From Escarpia spicata (lineage: Eukaryota > Annelida > Polychaeta > Sabellida > Siboglinidae): 64,000 nt of DNA. The translations under genes were made by a program, and so were the position numbers. The stretch is taken from contig CAXEFP010001004.1 of assembly GCA_963995525.1 (NCBI GenBank), forward strand, positions 31,782 through 95,781, read 5' to 3'. Below the pieces are notes generated by a model. That model had not been told where the DNA came from, did no database searches, and was given only the letters and a program-made list of their open reading frames with translations. The number at the start of each line of letters is the position of its first letter. Positions within the stretch are counted from its first letter, which is position 1. Positions 37,005 to 51,156 of the stretch are shown here, one piece after another.

Positions 37005-38349
37005 TGCGAATATCGGCATGCGGTTTGAAGCGTACGCTTCCTCTCGCCGGCGCGAACAAGACGCAGAAGACCGCGTCTCGATAGCTCGAACGGTCGTGAT
37101 GCTGTAAGCAAACTACACATGGCGATCCCCCGTAGATTAACTCAATTTACTTAGTCGAATTTCAAGCATTTCTTACAAAATCTCTCATAGAATCGGTGTT
37201 ATATACATCTCATACATGTATTTATATTATTTAGTGGCGAAACATGTTGCTTACTTAAAAATAAACATATGTTTGTGAAATTATACCATTTCTCCCACAA
37301 AGTCTATAGAGATCAGTATAAGGTCGACTACCTCTTAAATCGTTCACACAGTCAGCTTATTTCAAAAGTTAAAAACGTTCTAAGAAACGTTCTAATGCAC
37401 TGTCATAATAAAGTAAGTATAATTGTTTGTACATTATGTATATCCTTCAGAATGGCATAGGTTTTATTTTGTTCAGACAATTGTATCAAAAAATGAAAAC
37501 CTAGGGTTAAGTCCAACTTGAAAGGGTGTTATCTACCGTGTAGTTTTCGTTGACTGACGGATACCTTTCCGCAAATTGTGCAGCATTTTGCAAAATTTCA
37601 GATACGGAGATACTGCGAATATCGGCATGCGGTTTGAAGCGTACGCTTCCTCTCGCCGGCGCGAACAAGACGCAGAAGACCGCGTCTCGATAGCTCGAAG
37701 GGTCGTGATGCTGTAAGCAAATCATCGAGGCCGATCCCCCGTAGACGAACTGACTTAACTCAGAAGAATTTCAAGCATTTCTTACAAAATCTCTCACGCA
37801 ATCGGTTTCGCTGCGAATATCGGGATGCGGTTTGAAGAGTACGCTTCCTCTCGGCAGAGCGAACACGACGCTGAAGACCGCGTCTCGATAGCACGAACGG
37901 TCGTGATTCTATAGCAAAATTACGAATAAGCGCGGGTAAGCGGCGGGAGTAAATTTTGCAAAATTTCAGATTCGGAGATACTGCGAATATCGGCATGCGG
38001 TTTGAAGCGTACGCTTCCTCTCGCCGGCGCGAACAAGACGCAGAAGACCGCGTCTCGATAGCTCGAAGGGTCGTGATGCTGTAAGCAAATCATCGAGGCC
38101 GATCCCCCGTAGACGAACTGACTTAACTCGGAAGAATTTCAAGCATTTCTTACAAAATCTCTCACGCAATCGGTTTCGCTGCGAATATCGGGATGCGGTT
38201 TGAAGAGTACGCTTCCTCTCGGCAGAGCGAACACGACGCTGAAGACCGCGTCTCGATAGCACGAACGGTCGTGATTCTATAGCAAAATTACGAATAAGCG
38301 CGGGTAAGCGGCGGGAGTAAATTTTGCAAAATTTCAGATTCGGAGATAC
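37005..38349. repeat. HOR unit 20: S-A-B (1345 bp)
   Basis: Modules: S 37005-37613, A 37614-37981, B 37982-38349. No private change noticed. Confidence 0.97.
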
Positions 38350-39694
38350 TGCGAATATCGGCATGCGGTTTGAAGCGTACGCTTCCTCTCGCCGGCGCGA
38401 ACAAGACGCAGAAGACCGCGTCTCGATAGCTCGAACGGTCGTGATGCTGTAAGCAAACTACACATGGCGATCCCCCGTAGATTAACTCAATTTACTTAGT
38501 CGAATTTCAAGCATTTCTTACAAAATCTCTCATAGAATCGGTGTTATATACATCTCATACATGTATTTATATTATTTAGTGGCGAAACATGTTGCTTACT
38601 TAAAAATAAACATATGTTTGTGAAATTATACCATTTCTCCCACAAAGTCTATAGAGATCAGTATAAGGTCGACTACCTCTTAAATCGTTCACACAGTCAG
38701 CTTATTTCAAAAGTTAAAAACGTTCTAAGAAACGTTCTAATGCACTGTCATAATAAAGTAAGTATAATTGTTTGTACATTATGTATATCCTTCAGAATGG
38801 CATAGGTTTTATTTTGTTCAGACAATTGTATCAAAAAATGAAAACCTAGGGTTAAGTCCAACTTGAAAGGGTGTTATCTACCGTGTAGTTTTCGTTGACT
38901 GACGGATACCTTTCCGCAAATTGTGCAGCATTTTGCAAAATTTCAGATACGGAGATACTGCGAATATCGGCATGCGGTTTGAAGCGTACGCTTCCTCTCG
39001 CCGGCGCGAACAAGACGCAGAAGACCGCGTCTCGATAGCTCGAAGGGTCGTGATGCTGTAAGCAAATCATCGAGGCCGATCCCCCGTAGACGAACTGACT
39101 TAACTCAGAAGAATTTCAAGCATTTCTTACAAAATCTCTCACGCAATCGGTTTCGCTGCGAATATCGGGATGCGGTTTGAAGAGTACGCTTCCTCTCGGC
39201 AGAGCGAACACGACGCTGAAGACCGCGTCTCGATAGCACGAACGGTCGTGATTCTATAGCAAAATTACGAATAAGCGCGGGTAAGCGGCGGGAGTAAATT
39301 TTGCAAAATTTCAGATTCGGAGATACTGCGAATATCGGCATGCGGTTTGAAGCGTACGCTTCCTCTCGCCGGCGCGAACAAGACGCAGAAGACCGCGTCT
39401 CGATAGCTCGAAGGGTCGTGATGCTGTAAGCAAATCATCGAGGCCGATCCCCCGTAGACGAACTGACTTAACTCGGAAGAATTTCAAGCATTTCTTACAA
39501 AATCTCTCACGCAATCGGTTTCGCTGCGAATATCGGGATGCGGTTTGAAGAGTACGCTTCCTCTCGGCAGAGCGAACACGACGCTGAAGACCGCGTCTCG
39601 ATAGCACGAACGGTCGTGATTCTATAGCAAAATTACGAATAAGCGCGGGTAAGCGGCGGGAGTAAATTTTGCAAAATTTCAGATTCGGAGATAC
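38350..39694. repeat. HOR unit 21: S-A-B (1345 bp)
   Basis: Modules: S 38350-38958, A 38959-39326, B 39327-39694. No private change noticed. Confidence 0.97.
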
Positions 39695-41039
39695 TGCGAA
39701 TATCGGCATGCGGTTTGAAGCGTACGCTTCCTCTCGCCGGCGCGAACAAGACGCAGAAGACCGCGTCTCGATAGCTCGAACGGTCGTGATGCTGTAAGCA
39801 AACTACACATGGCGATCCCCCGTAGATTAACTCAATTTACTTAGTCGAATTTCAAGCATTTCTTACAAAATCTCTCATAGAATCGGTGTTATATACATCT
39901 CATACATGTATTTATATTATTTAGTGGCGAAACATGTTGCTTACTTAAAAATAAACATATGTTTGTGAAATTATACCATTTCTCCCACAAAGTCTATAGA
40001 GATCAGTATAAGGTCGACTACCTCTTAAATCGTTCACACAGTCAGCTTATTTCAAAAGTTAAAAACGTTCTAAGAAACGTTCTAATGCACTGTCATAATA
40101 AAGTAAGTATAATTGTTTGTACATTATGTATATCCTTCAGAATGGCATAGGTTTTATTTTGTTCAGACAATTGTATCAAAAAATGAAAACCTAGGGTTAA
40201 GTCCAACTTGAAAGGGTGTTATCTACCGTGTAGTTTTCGTTGACTGACGGATACCTTTCCGCAAATTGTGCAGCATTTTGCAAAATTTCAGATACGGAGA
40301 TACTGCGAATATCGGCATGCGGTTTGAAGCGTACGCTTCCTCTCGCCGGCGCGAACAAGACGCAGAAGACCGCGTCTCGATAGCTCGAAGGGTCGTGATG
40401 CTGTAAGCAAATCATCGAGGCCGATCCCCCGTAGACGAACTGACTTAACTCAGAAGAATTTCAAGCATTTCTTACAAAATCTCTCACGCAATCGGTTTCG
40501 CTGCGAATATCGGGATGCGGTTTGAAGAGTACGCTTCCTCTCGGCAGAGCGAACACGACGCTGAAGACCGCGTCTCGATAGCACGAACGGTCGTGATTCT
40601 ATAGCAAAATTACGAATAAGCGCGGGTAAGCGGCGGGAGTAAATTTTGCAAAATTTCAGATTCGGAGATACTGCGAATATCGGCATGCGGTTTGAAGCGT
40701 ACGCTTCCTCTCGCCGGCGCGAACAAGACGCAGAAGACCGCGTCTCGATAGCTCGAAGGGTCGTGATGCTGTAAGCAAATCATCGAGGCCGATCCCCCGT
40801 AGACGAACTGACTTAACTCGGAAGAATTTCAAGCATTTCTTACAAAATCTCTCACGCAATCGGTTTCGCTGCGAATATCGGGATGCGGTTTGAAGAGTAC
40901 GCTTCCTCTCGGCAGAGCGAACACGACGCTGAAGACCGCGTCTCGATAGCACGAACGGTCGTGATTCTATAGCAAAATTACGAATAAGCGCGGGTAAGCG
41001 GCGGGAGTAAATTTTGCAAAATTTCAGATTCGGAGATAC
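39695..41039. repeat. HOR unit 22: S-A-B (1345 bp)
   Basis: Modules: S 39695-40303, A 40304-40671, B 40672-41039. Last of the eight-unit SAB run and directly before an SLL unit. Confidence 0.97.
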
Positions 41040-42864
41040 TGCGAATATCGGCATGCGGTTTGAAGCGTACGCTTCCTCTCGCCGGCGCGAACAAGACGCA
41101 GAAGACCGCGTCTCGATAGCTCGAACGGTCGTGATGCTGTAAGCAAACTACACATGGCGATCCCCCGTAGATTAACTCAATTTACTTAGTCGAATTTCAA
41201 GCATTTCTTACAAAATCTCTCATAGAATCGGTGTTATATACATCTCATACATGTATTTATATTATTTAGTGGCGAAACATGTTGCTTACTTAAAAATAAA
41301 CATATGTTTGTGAAATTATACCATTTCTCCCACAAAGTCTATAGAGATCAGTATAAGGTCGACTACCTCTTAAATCGTTCACACAGTCAGCTTATTTCAA
41401 AAGTTAAAAACGTTCTAAGAAACGTTCTAATGCACTGTCATAATAAAGTAAGTATAATTGTTTGTACATTATGTATATCCTTCAGAATGGCATAGGTTTT
41501 ATTTTGTTCAGACAATTGTATCAAAAAATGAAAACCTAGGGTTAAGTCCAACTTGAAAGGGTGTTATCTACCGTGTAGTTTTCGTTGACTGACGGATACC
41601 TTTCCGCAAATTGTGCAGCATTTTGCAAAATTTCAGATACGGAGATACTGCGAATATCGGCATGCGGTTTGAAGCGTACGCTTCCTCTCGCCGGCGCGAA
41701 CAAGACGCAGAAGACCGCGTCTCGATAGCTCGAAGGGTCGTGATGCTGTAAGCAAATCATCGAGGCCGATCCCCCGTAGACGAACTGACTTAACTCAGAA
41801 GAATTTCAAGCATTTCTTACAAAATCTCTCACGCAATCGGTTTCGCTGCGAATATCGGGATGCGGTTTGAAGAGTACGCTTCCTCTCGGCAGAGCGAACA
41901 CGACGCTGAAGACCGCGTCTCGATAGCACGAACGGTCGTGATGCTGTAAGCAAATCATACATTCATGCGCTTCACTAATTAGACGACGAGGCATTTGGCG
42001 ACCTGTCGAGAGTCATAGTTACTCCCTGATTTTACCTGCAAATTACAGATTCGGAGATACCAAATCTCTCACGCAATCGGTTTCGCTGCGAATATCGGCA
42101 TGCGGTTTGAAGAGTATGCTTCCTCTCGGCGGCGCGAACAAGACGCAGAAGACCGCGTCTCGATAGCACGAACGGTCGTGATTCTATAGCAAAATTACGA
42201 ATAAGCGCGGGTAAGCGGCGGGAGTAAATTTTGCAAAATTTCAGATTCGGAGATACTGCGAATATCGGCATGCGGTTTGAAGCGTACGCTTCCTCTCGCC
42301 GGCGCGAACAAGACGCAGAAGACCGCGTCTCGATAGCTCGAAGGGTCGTGATGCTGTAAGCAAATCATCGAGGCCGATCCCCCGTAGACGAACTGACTTA
42401 ACTCAGAAGAATTTCAAGCATTTCTTACAAAATCTCTCACGCAATCGGTTTCGCTGCGAATATCGGGATGCGGTTTGAAGAGTACGCTTCCTCTCGGCAG
42501 AGCGAACACGACGCTGAAGACCGCGTCTCGATAGCACGAACGGTCGTGATGCTGTAAGCAAATCATACATTCATGCGCTTCACTAATTAGACGACGAGGC
42601 ATTTGGCGACCTGTCGAGAGTCATAGTTACTCCCTGATTTTACCTGCAAATTACAGATTCGGAGATACCAAATCTCTCACGCAATCGGTTTCGCTGCGAA
42701 TATCGGCATGCGGTTTGAAGAGTATGCTTCCTCTCGGCGGCGCGAACAAGACGCAGAAGACCGCGTCTCGATAGCACGAACGGTCGTGATTCTATAGCAA
42801 AATTACGAATAAGCGCGGGTAAGCGGCGGGAGTAAATTTTGCAAAATTTCAGATTCGGAGATAC
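41040..42864. repeat. HOR unit 23: S-L-L (1825 bp)
   Basis: Modules: S 41040-41648, L 41649-42256, L 42257-42864. No A or B. Same SAB-SLL context as units 10-11 and 33-34. Confidence 0.97.
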
Positions 42865-45297
42865 TGCGAATATCGGCATGCGGTTTGAAGCGTACGCTTC
42901 CTCTCGCCGGCGCGAACAAGACGCAGAAGACCGCGTCTCGATAGCTCGAAGGGTCGTGATGCTGTAAGCAAACTACACATGGCGATCCCCCGTAGATTAA
43001 CTCAATTTACTTAGTCGAATTTCAAGCATTTCTTACAAAATCTCTCATAGAATCGGTGTTATATACATCTCATACATGTATTTATATTATTTAGTGGCGA
43101 AACATGTTGCTTACTTAAAAATAAACATATGTTTGTGAAATTATACCATTTCTCCCACAAAGTCTATAGAGATCAGTATAAGGTCGACTACCTCTTAAAT
43201 CGTTCACACAGTCAGCTTATTTCAAAAGTTAAAAACGTTCTAAGAAACGTTCTAATGCACTGTCATAATAAAGTAAGTATAATTGTTTGTACATTATGTA
43301 TATCCTTCAGAATGGCATAGGTTTTATTTTGTTCAGACAATTGTATCAAAAAATGAAAACCTAGGGTTAAGTCCAACTTGAAAGGGTGTTATCTACCGTG
43401 TAGTTTTCGTTGACTGACGGATACCTTTCCGCAAATTGTGCAGCATTTTGCAAAATTTCAGATACGGAGATACTGCGAATATCGGCATGCGGTTTGAAGC
43501 GTACGCTTCCTCTCGCCGGCGCGAACAAGACGCAGAAGACCGCGTCTCGATAGCTCGAAGGGTCGTGATGCTGTAAGCAAATCATCGAGGCCGATCCCCC
43601 GTAGACGAACTGACTTAACTCAGAAGAATTTCAAGCATTTCTTACAAAATCTCTCACGCAATCGGTTTCGCTGCGAATATCGGGATGCGGTTTGAAGAGT
43701 ACGCTTCCTCTCGGCAGAGCGAACACGACGCTGAAGACCGCGTCTCGATAGCACGAACGGTCGTGATGCTGTAAGCAAATCATACATTCATGCGCTTCAC
43801 TAATTAGACGACGAGGCATTTGGCGACCTGTCGAGAGTCATAGTTACTCCCTGATTTTACCTGCAAATTACAGATTCGGAGATACCAAATCTCTCACGCA
43901 ATCGGTTTCGCTGCGAATATCGGCATGCGGTTTGAAGAGTATGCTTCCTCTCGGCGGCGCGAACAAGACGCAGAAGACCGCGTCTCGATAGCACGAACGG
44001 TCGTGATTCTATAGCAAAATTACGAATAAGCGCGGGTAAGCGGCGGGAGTAAATTTTGCAAAATTTCAGATTCGGAGATACTGCGAATATCGGCATGCGG
44101 TTTGAAGCGTACGCTTCCTCTCGCCGGCGCGAACAAGACGCAGAAGACCGCGTCTCGATAGCTCGAAGGGTCGTGATGCTGTAAGCAAATCATCGAGGCC
44201 GATCCCCCGTAGACGAACTGACTTAACTCAGAAGAATTTCAAGCATTTCTTACAAAATCTCTCACGCAATCGGTTTCGCTGCGAATATCGGGATGCGGTT
44301 TGAAGAGTACGCTTCCTCTCGGCAGAGCGAACACGACGCTGAAGACCGCGTCTCGATAGCACGAACGGTCGTGATGCTGTAAGCAAATCATACATTCATG
44401 CGCTTCACTAATTAGACGACGAGGCATTTGGCGACCTGTCGAGAGTCATAGTTACTCCCTGATTTTACCTGCAAATTACAGATTCGGAGATACCAAATCT
44501 CTCACGCAATCGGTTTCGCTGCGAATATCGGCATGCGGTTTGAAGAGTATGCTTCCTCTCGGCGGCGCGAACAAGACGCAGAAGACCGCGTCTCGATAGC
44601 ACGAACGGTCGTGATTCTATAGCAAAATTACGAATAAGCGCGGGTAAGCGGCGGGAGTAAATTTTGCAAAATTTCAGATTCGGAGATACTGCGAATATCG
44701 GCATGCGGTTTGAAGCGTACGCTTCCTCTCGCCGGCGCGAACAAGACGCAGAAGACCGCGTCTCGATAGCTCGAAGGGTCGTGATGCTGTAAGCAAATCA
44801 TCGAGGCCGATCCCCCGTAGACGAACTGACTTAACTCAGAAGAATTTCAAGCATTTCTTACAAAATCTCTCACGCAATCGGTTTCGCTGCGAATATCGGG
44901 ATGCGGTTTGAAGAGTACGCTTCCTCTCGGCAGAGCGAACACGACGCTGAAGACCGCGTCTCGATAGCACGAACGGTCGTGATGCTGTAAGCAAATCATA
45001 CATTCATGCGCTTCACTAATTAGACGACGAGGCATTTGGCGACCTGTCGAGAGTCATAGTTACTCCCTGATTTTACCTGCAAATTACAGATTCGGAGATA
45101 CCAAATCTCTCACGCAATCGGTTTCGCTGCGAATATCGGCATGCGGTTTGAAGAGTATGCTTCCTCTCGGCGGCGCGAACAAGACGCAGAAGACCGCGTC
45201 TCGATAGCACGAACGGTCGTGATTCTATAGCAAAATTACGAATAAGCGCGGGTAAGCGGCGGGAGTAAATTTTGCAAAATTTCAGATTCGGAGATAC
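42865..45297. repeat. HOR unit 24: S-L-L-L (2433 bp)
   Basis: Modules: S 42865-43473, L 43474-44081, L 44082-44689, L 44690-45297. The only unit with three L modules. Its S carries the G allele (42951) expected after an L. Confidence 0.97.
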
Positions 45298-47858
45298 TGC
45301 GAATATCGGCATGCGGTTTGAAGCGTACGCTTCCTCTCGCCGGCGCGAACAAGACGCAGAAGACCGCGTCTCGATAGCTCGAAGGGTCGTGATGCTGTAA
45401 GCAAACTACACATGGCGATCCCCCGTAGATTAACTCAATTTACTTAGTCGAATTTCAAGCATTTCTTACAAAATCTCTCATAGAATCGGTGTTATATACA
45501 TCTCATACATGTATTTATATTATTTAGTGGCGAAACATGTTGCTTACTTAAAAATAAACATATGTTTGTGAAATTATACCATTTCTCCCACAAAGTCTAT
45601 AGAGATCAGTATAAGGTCGACTACCTCTTAAATCGTTCACACAGTCAGCTTATTTCAAAAGTTAAAAACGTTCTAAGAAACGTTCTAATGCACTGTCATA
45701 ATAAAGTAAGTATAATTGTTTGTACATTATGTATATCCTTCAGAATGGCATAGGTTTTATTTTGTTCAGACAATTGTATCAAAAAATGAAAACCTAGGGT
45801 TAAGTCCAACTTGAAAGGGTGTTATCTACCGTGTAGTTTTCGTTGACTGACGGATACCTTTCCGCAAATTGTGCAGCATTTTGCAAAATTTCAGATACGG
45901 AGATACTGCGAATATCGGCATGCGGTTTGAAGCGTACGCTTCCTCTCGCCGGCGCGAACAAGACGCAGAAGACCGCGTCTCGATAGCTCGAAGGGTCGTG
46001 ATGCTGTAAGCAAATCATCGAGGCCGATCCCCCGTAGACGAACTGACTTAACTCAGAAGAATTTCAAGCATTTCTTACAAAATCTCTCACGCAATCGGTT
46101 TCGCTGCGAATATCGGGATGCGGTTTGAAGAGTACGCTTCCTCTCGGCAGAGCGAACACGACGCTGAAGACCGCGTCTCGATAGCACGAACGGTCGTGAT
46201 GCTGTAAGCAAATCATACATTCATGCGCTTCACTAATTAGACGACGAGGCATTTGGCGACCTGTCGAGAGTCATAGTTACTCCCTGATTTTACCTGCAAA
46301 TTACAGATTCGGAGATACCAAATCTCTCACGCAATCGGTTTCGCTGCGAATATCGGCATGCGGTTTGAAGAGTATGCTTCCTCTCGGCGGCGCGAACAAG
46401 ACGCAGAAGACCGCGTCTCGATAGCACGAACGGTCGTGATTCTATAGCAAAATTACGAATAAGCGCGGGTAAGCGGCGGGAGTAAATTTTGCAAAATTTC
46501 AGATTCGGAGATACTGCGAATATCGGCATGCGGTTTGAAGCGTACGCTTCCTCTCGCCGGCGCGAACAAGACGCAGAAGACCGCGTCTCGATAGCTCGAA
46601 GGGTCGTGATGCTGTAAGCAAATCATCGAGGCCGATCCCCCGTAGACGAACTGACTTAACTCAGAAGAATTTCAAGCATTTCTTACAAAATCTCTCACGC
46701 AATCGGTTTCGCTGCGAATATCGGGATGCGGTTTGAAGAGTACGCTTCCTCTCGGCAGAGCGAACACGACGCTGAAGACCGCGTCTCGATAGCACGAACG
46801 GTCGTGATGCTGTAAGCAAATCATACATTCATGCGCTTCACTAATTAGACGACGAGGCATTTGGCGACCTGTCGAGAGTCATAGTTACTCCCTGATTTTA
46901 CCTGCAAATTACAGATTCGGAGATACCAAATCTCTCACGCAATCGGTTTCGCTGCGAATATCGGCATGCGGTTTGAAGAGTATGCTTCCTCTCGGCGGCG
47001 CGAACAAGACGCAGAAGACCGCGTCTCGATAGCACGAACGGTCGTGATTCTATAGCAAAATTACGAATAAGCGCGGGTAAGCGGCGGGAGTAAATTTTGC
47101 AAAATTTCAGATTCGGAGATACTGCGAATATCGGCATGCGGTTTGAAGCGTACGCTTCCTCTCGCCGGCGCGAACAAGACGCAGAAGACCGCGTCTCGAT
47201 AGCTCGAAGGGTCGTGATGCTGTAAGCAAATCATCGAGGCCGATCCCCCGTAGACGAACTGACTTAACTCAGAAGAATTTCAAGCATTTCTTACAAAATC
47301 TCTCACGCAATCGGTTTCGCTGCGAATATCGGGATGCGGTTTGAAGAGTACGCTTCCTCTCGGCAGAGCGAACACGACGCTGAAGACCGCGTCTCGATAG
47401 CACGAACGGTCGTGATTCTATAGCAAAATTACGAATAAGCGCGGGTAAGCGGCGGGAGTAAATTTTGCAAAATTTCAGATTCGGAGATACTGCGAATATC
47501 GGCATGCGGTTTGAAGCGTACGCTTCCTCTCGCCGGCGCGAACAAGACGCAGAAGACCGCGTCTCGATAGCTCGAAGGGTCGTGATGCTGTAAGCAAATC
47601 ATCGAGGCCGATCCCCCGTAGACGAACTGACTTAACTCGGAAGAATTTCAAGCATTTCTTACAAAATCTCTCACGCAATCGGTTTCGCTGCGAATATCGG
47701 GATGCGGTTTGAAGAGTACGCTTCCTCTCGGCAGAGCGAACACGACGCTGAAGACCGCGTCTCGATAGCACGAACGGTCGTGATTCTATAGCAAAATTAC
47801 GAATAAGCGCGGGTAAGCGGCGGGAGTAAATTTTGCAAAATTTCAGATTCGGAGATAC
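45298..47858. repeat. HOR unit 25: S-L-L-A-B (2561 bp)
   Basis: Modules: S 45298-45906, L 45907-46514, L 46515-47122, A 47123-47490, B 47491-47858. S carries the G allele (45384) because it follows L of unit 24. Confidence 0.97.
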
Positions 47859-49203
47859 TGCGAATATCGGCATGCGGTTTGAAGCGTACGCTTCCTCTCG
47901 CCGGCGCGAACAAGACGCAGAAGACCGCGTCTCGATAGCTCGAACGGTCGTGATGCTGTAAGCAAACTACACATGGCGATCCCCCGTAGATTAACTCAAT
48001 TTACTTAGTCGAATTTCAAGCATTTCTTACAAAATCTCTCATAGAATCGGTGTTATATACATCTCATACATGTATTTATATTATTTAGTGGCGAAACATG
48101 TTGCTTACTTAAAAATAAACATATGTTTGTGAAATTATACCATTTCTCCCACAAAGTCTATAGAGATCAGTATAAGGTCGACTACCTCTTAAATCGTTCA
48201 CACAGTCAGCTTATTTCAAAAGTTAAAAACGTTCTAAGAAACGTTCTAATGCACTGTCATAATAAAGTAAGTATAATTGTTTGTACATTATGTATATCCT
48301 TCAGAATGGCATAGGTTTTATTTTGTTCAGACAATTGTATCAAAAAATGAAAACCTAGGGTTAAGTCCAACTTGAAAGGGTGTTATCTACCGTGTAGTTT
48401 TCGTTGACTGACGGATACCTTTCCGCAAATTGTGCAGCATTTTGCAAAATTTCAGATACGGAGATACTGCGAATATCGGCATGCGGTTTGAAGCGTACGC
48501 TTCCTCTCGCCGGCGCGAACAAGACGCAGAAGACCGCGTCTCGATAGCTCGAAGGGTCGTGATGCTGTAAGCAAATCATCGAGGCCGATCCCCCGTAGAC
48601 GAACTGACTTAACTCAGAAGAATTTCAAGCATTTCTTACAAAATCTCTCACGCAATCGGTTTCGCTGCGAATATCGGGATGCGGTTTGAAGAGTACGCTT
48701 CCTCTCGGCAGAGCGAACACGACGCTGAAGACCGCGTCTCGATAGCACGAACGGTCGTGATTCTATAGCAAAATTACGAATAAGCGCGGGTAAGCGGCGG
48801 GAGTAAATTTTGCAAAATTTCAGATTCGGAGATACTGCGAATATCGGCATGCGGTTTGAAGCGTACGCTTCCTCTCGCCGGCGCGAACAAGACGCAGAAG
48901 ACCGCGTCTCGATAGCTCGAAGGGTCGTGATGCTGTAAGCAAATCATCGAGGCCGATCCCCCGTAGACGAACTGACTTAACTCGGAAGAATTTCAAGCAT
49001 TTCTTACAAAATCTCTCACGCAATCGGTTTCGCTGCGAATATCGGGATGCGGTTTGAAGAGTACGCTTCCTCTCGGCAGAGCGAACACGACGCTGAAGAC
49101 CGCGTCTCGATAGCACGAACGGTCGTGATTCTATAGGAAAATTACGAATAAGCGCGGGTAAGCGGCGGGAGTAAATTTTGCAAAATTTCAGATTCGGAGA
49201 TAC
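47859..49203. repeat. HOR unit 26: S-A-B (1345 bp)
   Basis: Modules: S 47859-48467, A 48468-48835, B 48836-49203. B carries C to G at 49137, the same change as unit 10, 26608 bp upstream. Confidence 0.97.
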
Positions 49204-51156
49204 TGCGAATATCGGCATGGGGTTTGAAGCGTACGCTTCCTCTCGCCGGCGCGAACAAGACGCAGAAGACCGCGTCTCGATAGCTCGAACGGTCGTGATG
49301 CTGTAAGCAAACTACACATGGCGATCCCCCGTAGATTAACTCAATTTACTTAGTCGAATTTCAAGCATTTCTTACAAAATCTCTCATAGAATCGGTGTTA
49401 TATACATCTCATACATGTATTTATATTATTTAGTGGCGAAACATGTTGCTTACTTAAAAATAAACATATGTTTGTGAAATTATACCATTTCTCCCACAAA
49501 GTCTATAGAGATCAGTATAAGGTCGACTACCTCTTAAATCGTTCACACAGTCAGCTTATTTCAAAAGTTAAAAACGTTCTAAGAAACGTTCTAATGCACT
49601 GTCATAATAAAGTAAGTATAATTGTTTGTACATTATGTATATCCTTCAGAATGGCATAGGTTTTATTTTGTTCAGACAATTGTATCAAAAAATGAAAACC
49701 TAGGGTTAAGTCCAACTTGAAAGGGTGTTATCTACCGTGTAGTTTTCGTTGACTGACGGATACCTTTCCGCAAATTGTGCAGCATTTTGCAAAATTTCAG
49801 ATACGGAGATACTGCGAATATCGGCATGCGGTTTGAAGCGTACGCTTCCTCTCGCCGGCGCGAACAAGACGCAGAAGACCGCGTCTCGATAGCTCGAAGG
49901 GTCGTGATGCTGTAAGCAAATCATCGAGGCCGATCCCCCGTAGACGAACTGACTTAACTCAGAAGAATTTCAAGCATTTCTTACAAAATCTCTCACGCAA
50001 TCGGTTTCGCTGCGAATATCGGGATGCGGTTTGAAGAGTACGCTTCCTCTCGGCAGAGCGAACACGACGCTGAAGACCGCGTCTCGATAGCACGAACGGT
50101 CGTGATGCTGTAAGCAAATCATACATTCATGCGCTTCACTAATTAGACGACGAGGCATTTGGCGACCTGTCGAGAGTCATAGTTACTCCCTGATTTTACC
50201 TGCAAATTACAGATTCGGAGATACCAAATCTCTCACGCAATCGGTTTCGCTGCGAATATCGGCATGCGGTTTGAAGAGTATGCTTCCTCTCGGCGGCGCG
50301 AACAAGACGCAGAAGACCGCGTCTCGATAGCACGAACGGTCGTGATTCTATAGCAAAATTACGAATAAGCGCGGGTAAGCGGCGGGAGTAAATTTTGCAA
50401 AATTTCAGATTCGGAGATACTGCGAATATCGGCATGCGGTTTGAAGCGTACGCTTCCTCTCGCCGGCGCGAACAAGACGCAGAAGACCGCGTCTCGATAG
50501 CTCGAAGGGTCGTGATGCTGTAAGCAAATCATCGAGGCCGATCCCCCGTAGACGAACTGACTTAACTCAGAAGAATTTCAAGCATTTCTTACAAAATCTC
50601 TCACGCAATCGGTTTCGCTGCGAATATCGGGATGCGGTTTGAAGAGTACGCTTCCTCTCGGCAGAGCGAACACGACGCTGAAGACCGCGTCTCGATAGCA
50701 CGAACGGTCGTGATTCTATAGCAAAATTACGAATAAGCGCGGGTAAGCGGCGGGAGTAAATTTTGCAAAATTTCAGATTCGGAGATACTGCGAATATCGG
50801 CATGCGGTTTGAAGCGTACGCTTCCTCTCGCCGGCGCGAACAAGACGCAGAAGACCGCGTCTCGATAGCTCGAAGGGTCGTGATGCTGTAAGCAAATCAT
50901 CGAGGCCGATCCCCCGTAGACGAACTGACTTAACTCGGAAGAATTTCAAGCATTTCTTACAAAATCTCTCACGCAATCGGTTTCGCTGCGAATATCGGGA
51001 TGCGGTTTGAAGAGTACGCTTCCTCTCGGCAGAGCGAACACGACGCTGAAGACCGCGTCTCGATAGCACGAACGGTCGTGATTCTATAGCAAAATTACGA
51101 ATAAGCGCGGGTAAGCGGCGGGAGTAAATTTTGCAAAATTTCAGATTCGGAGATAC
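49204..51156. repeat. HOR unit 27: S-L-A-B (1953 bp)
   Basis: Modules: S 49204-49812, L 49813-50420, A 50421-50788, B 50789-51156. S has a private C to G at 49220 (GGCATGGGG), next to the module-start landmark. Confidence 0.97.
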
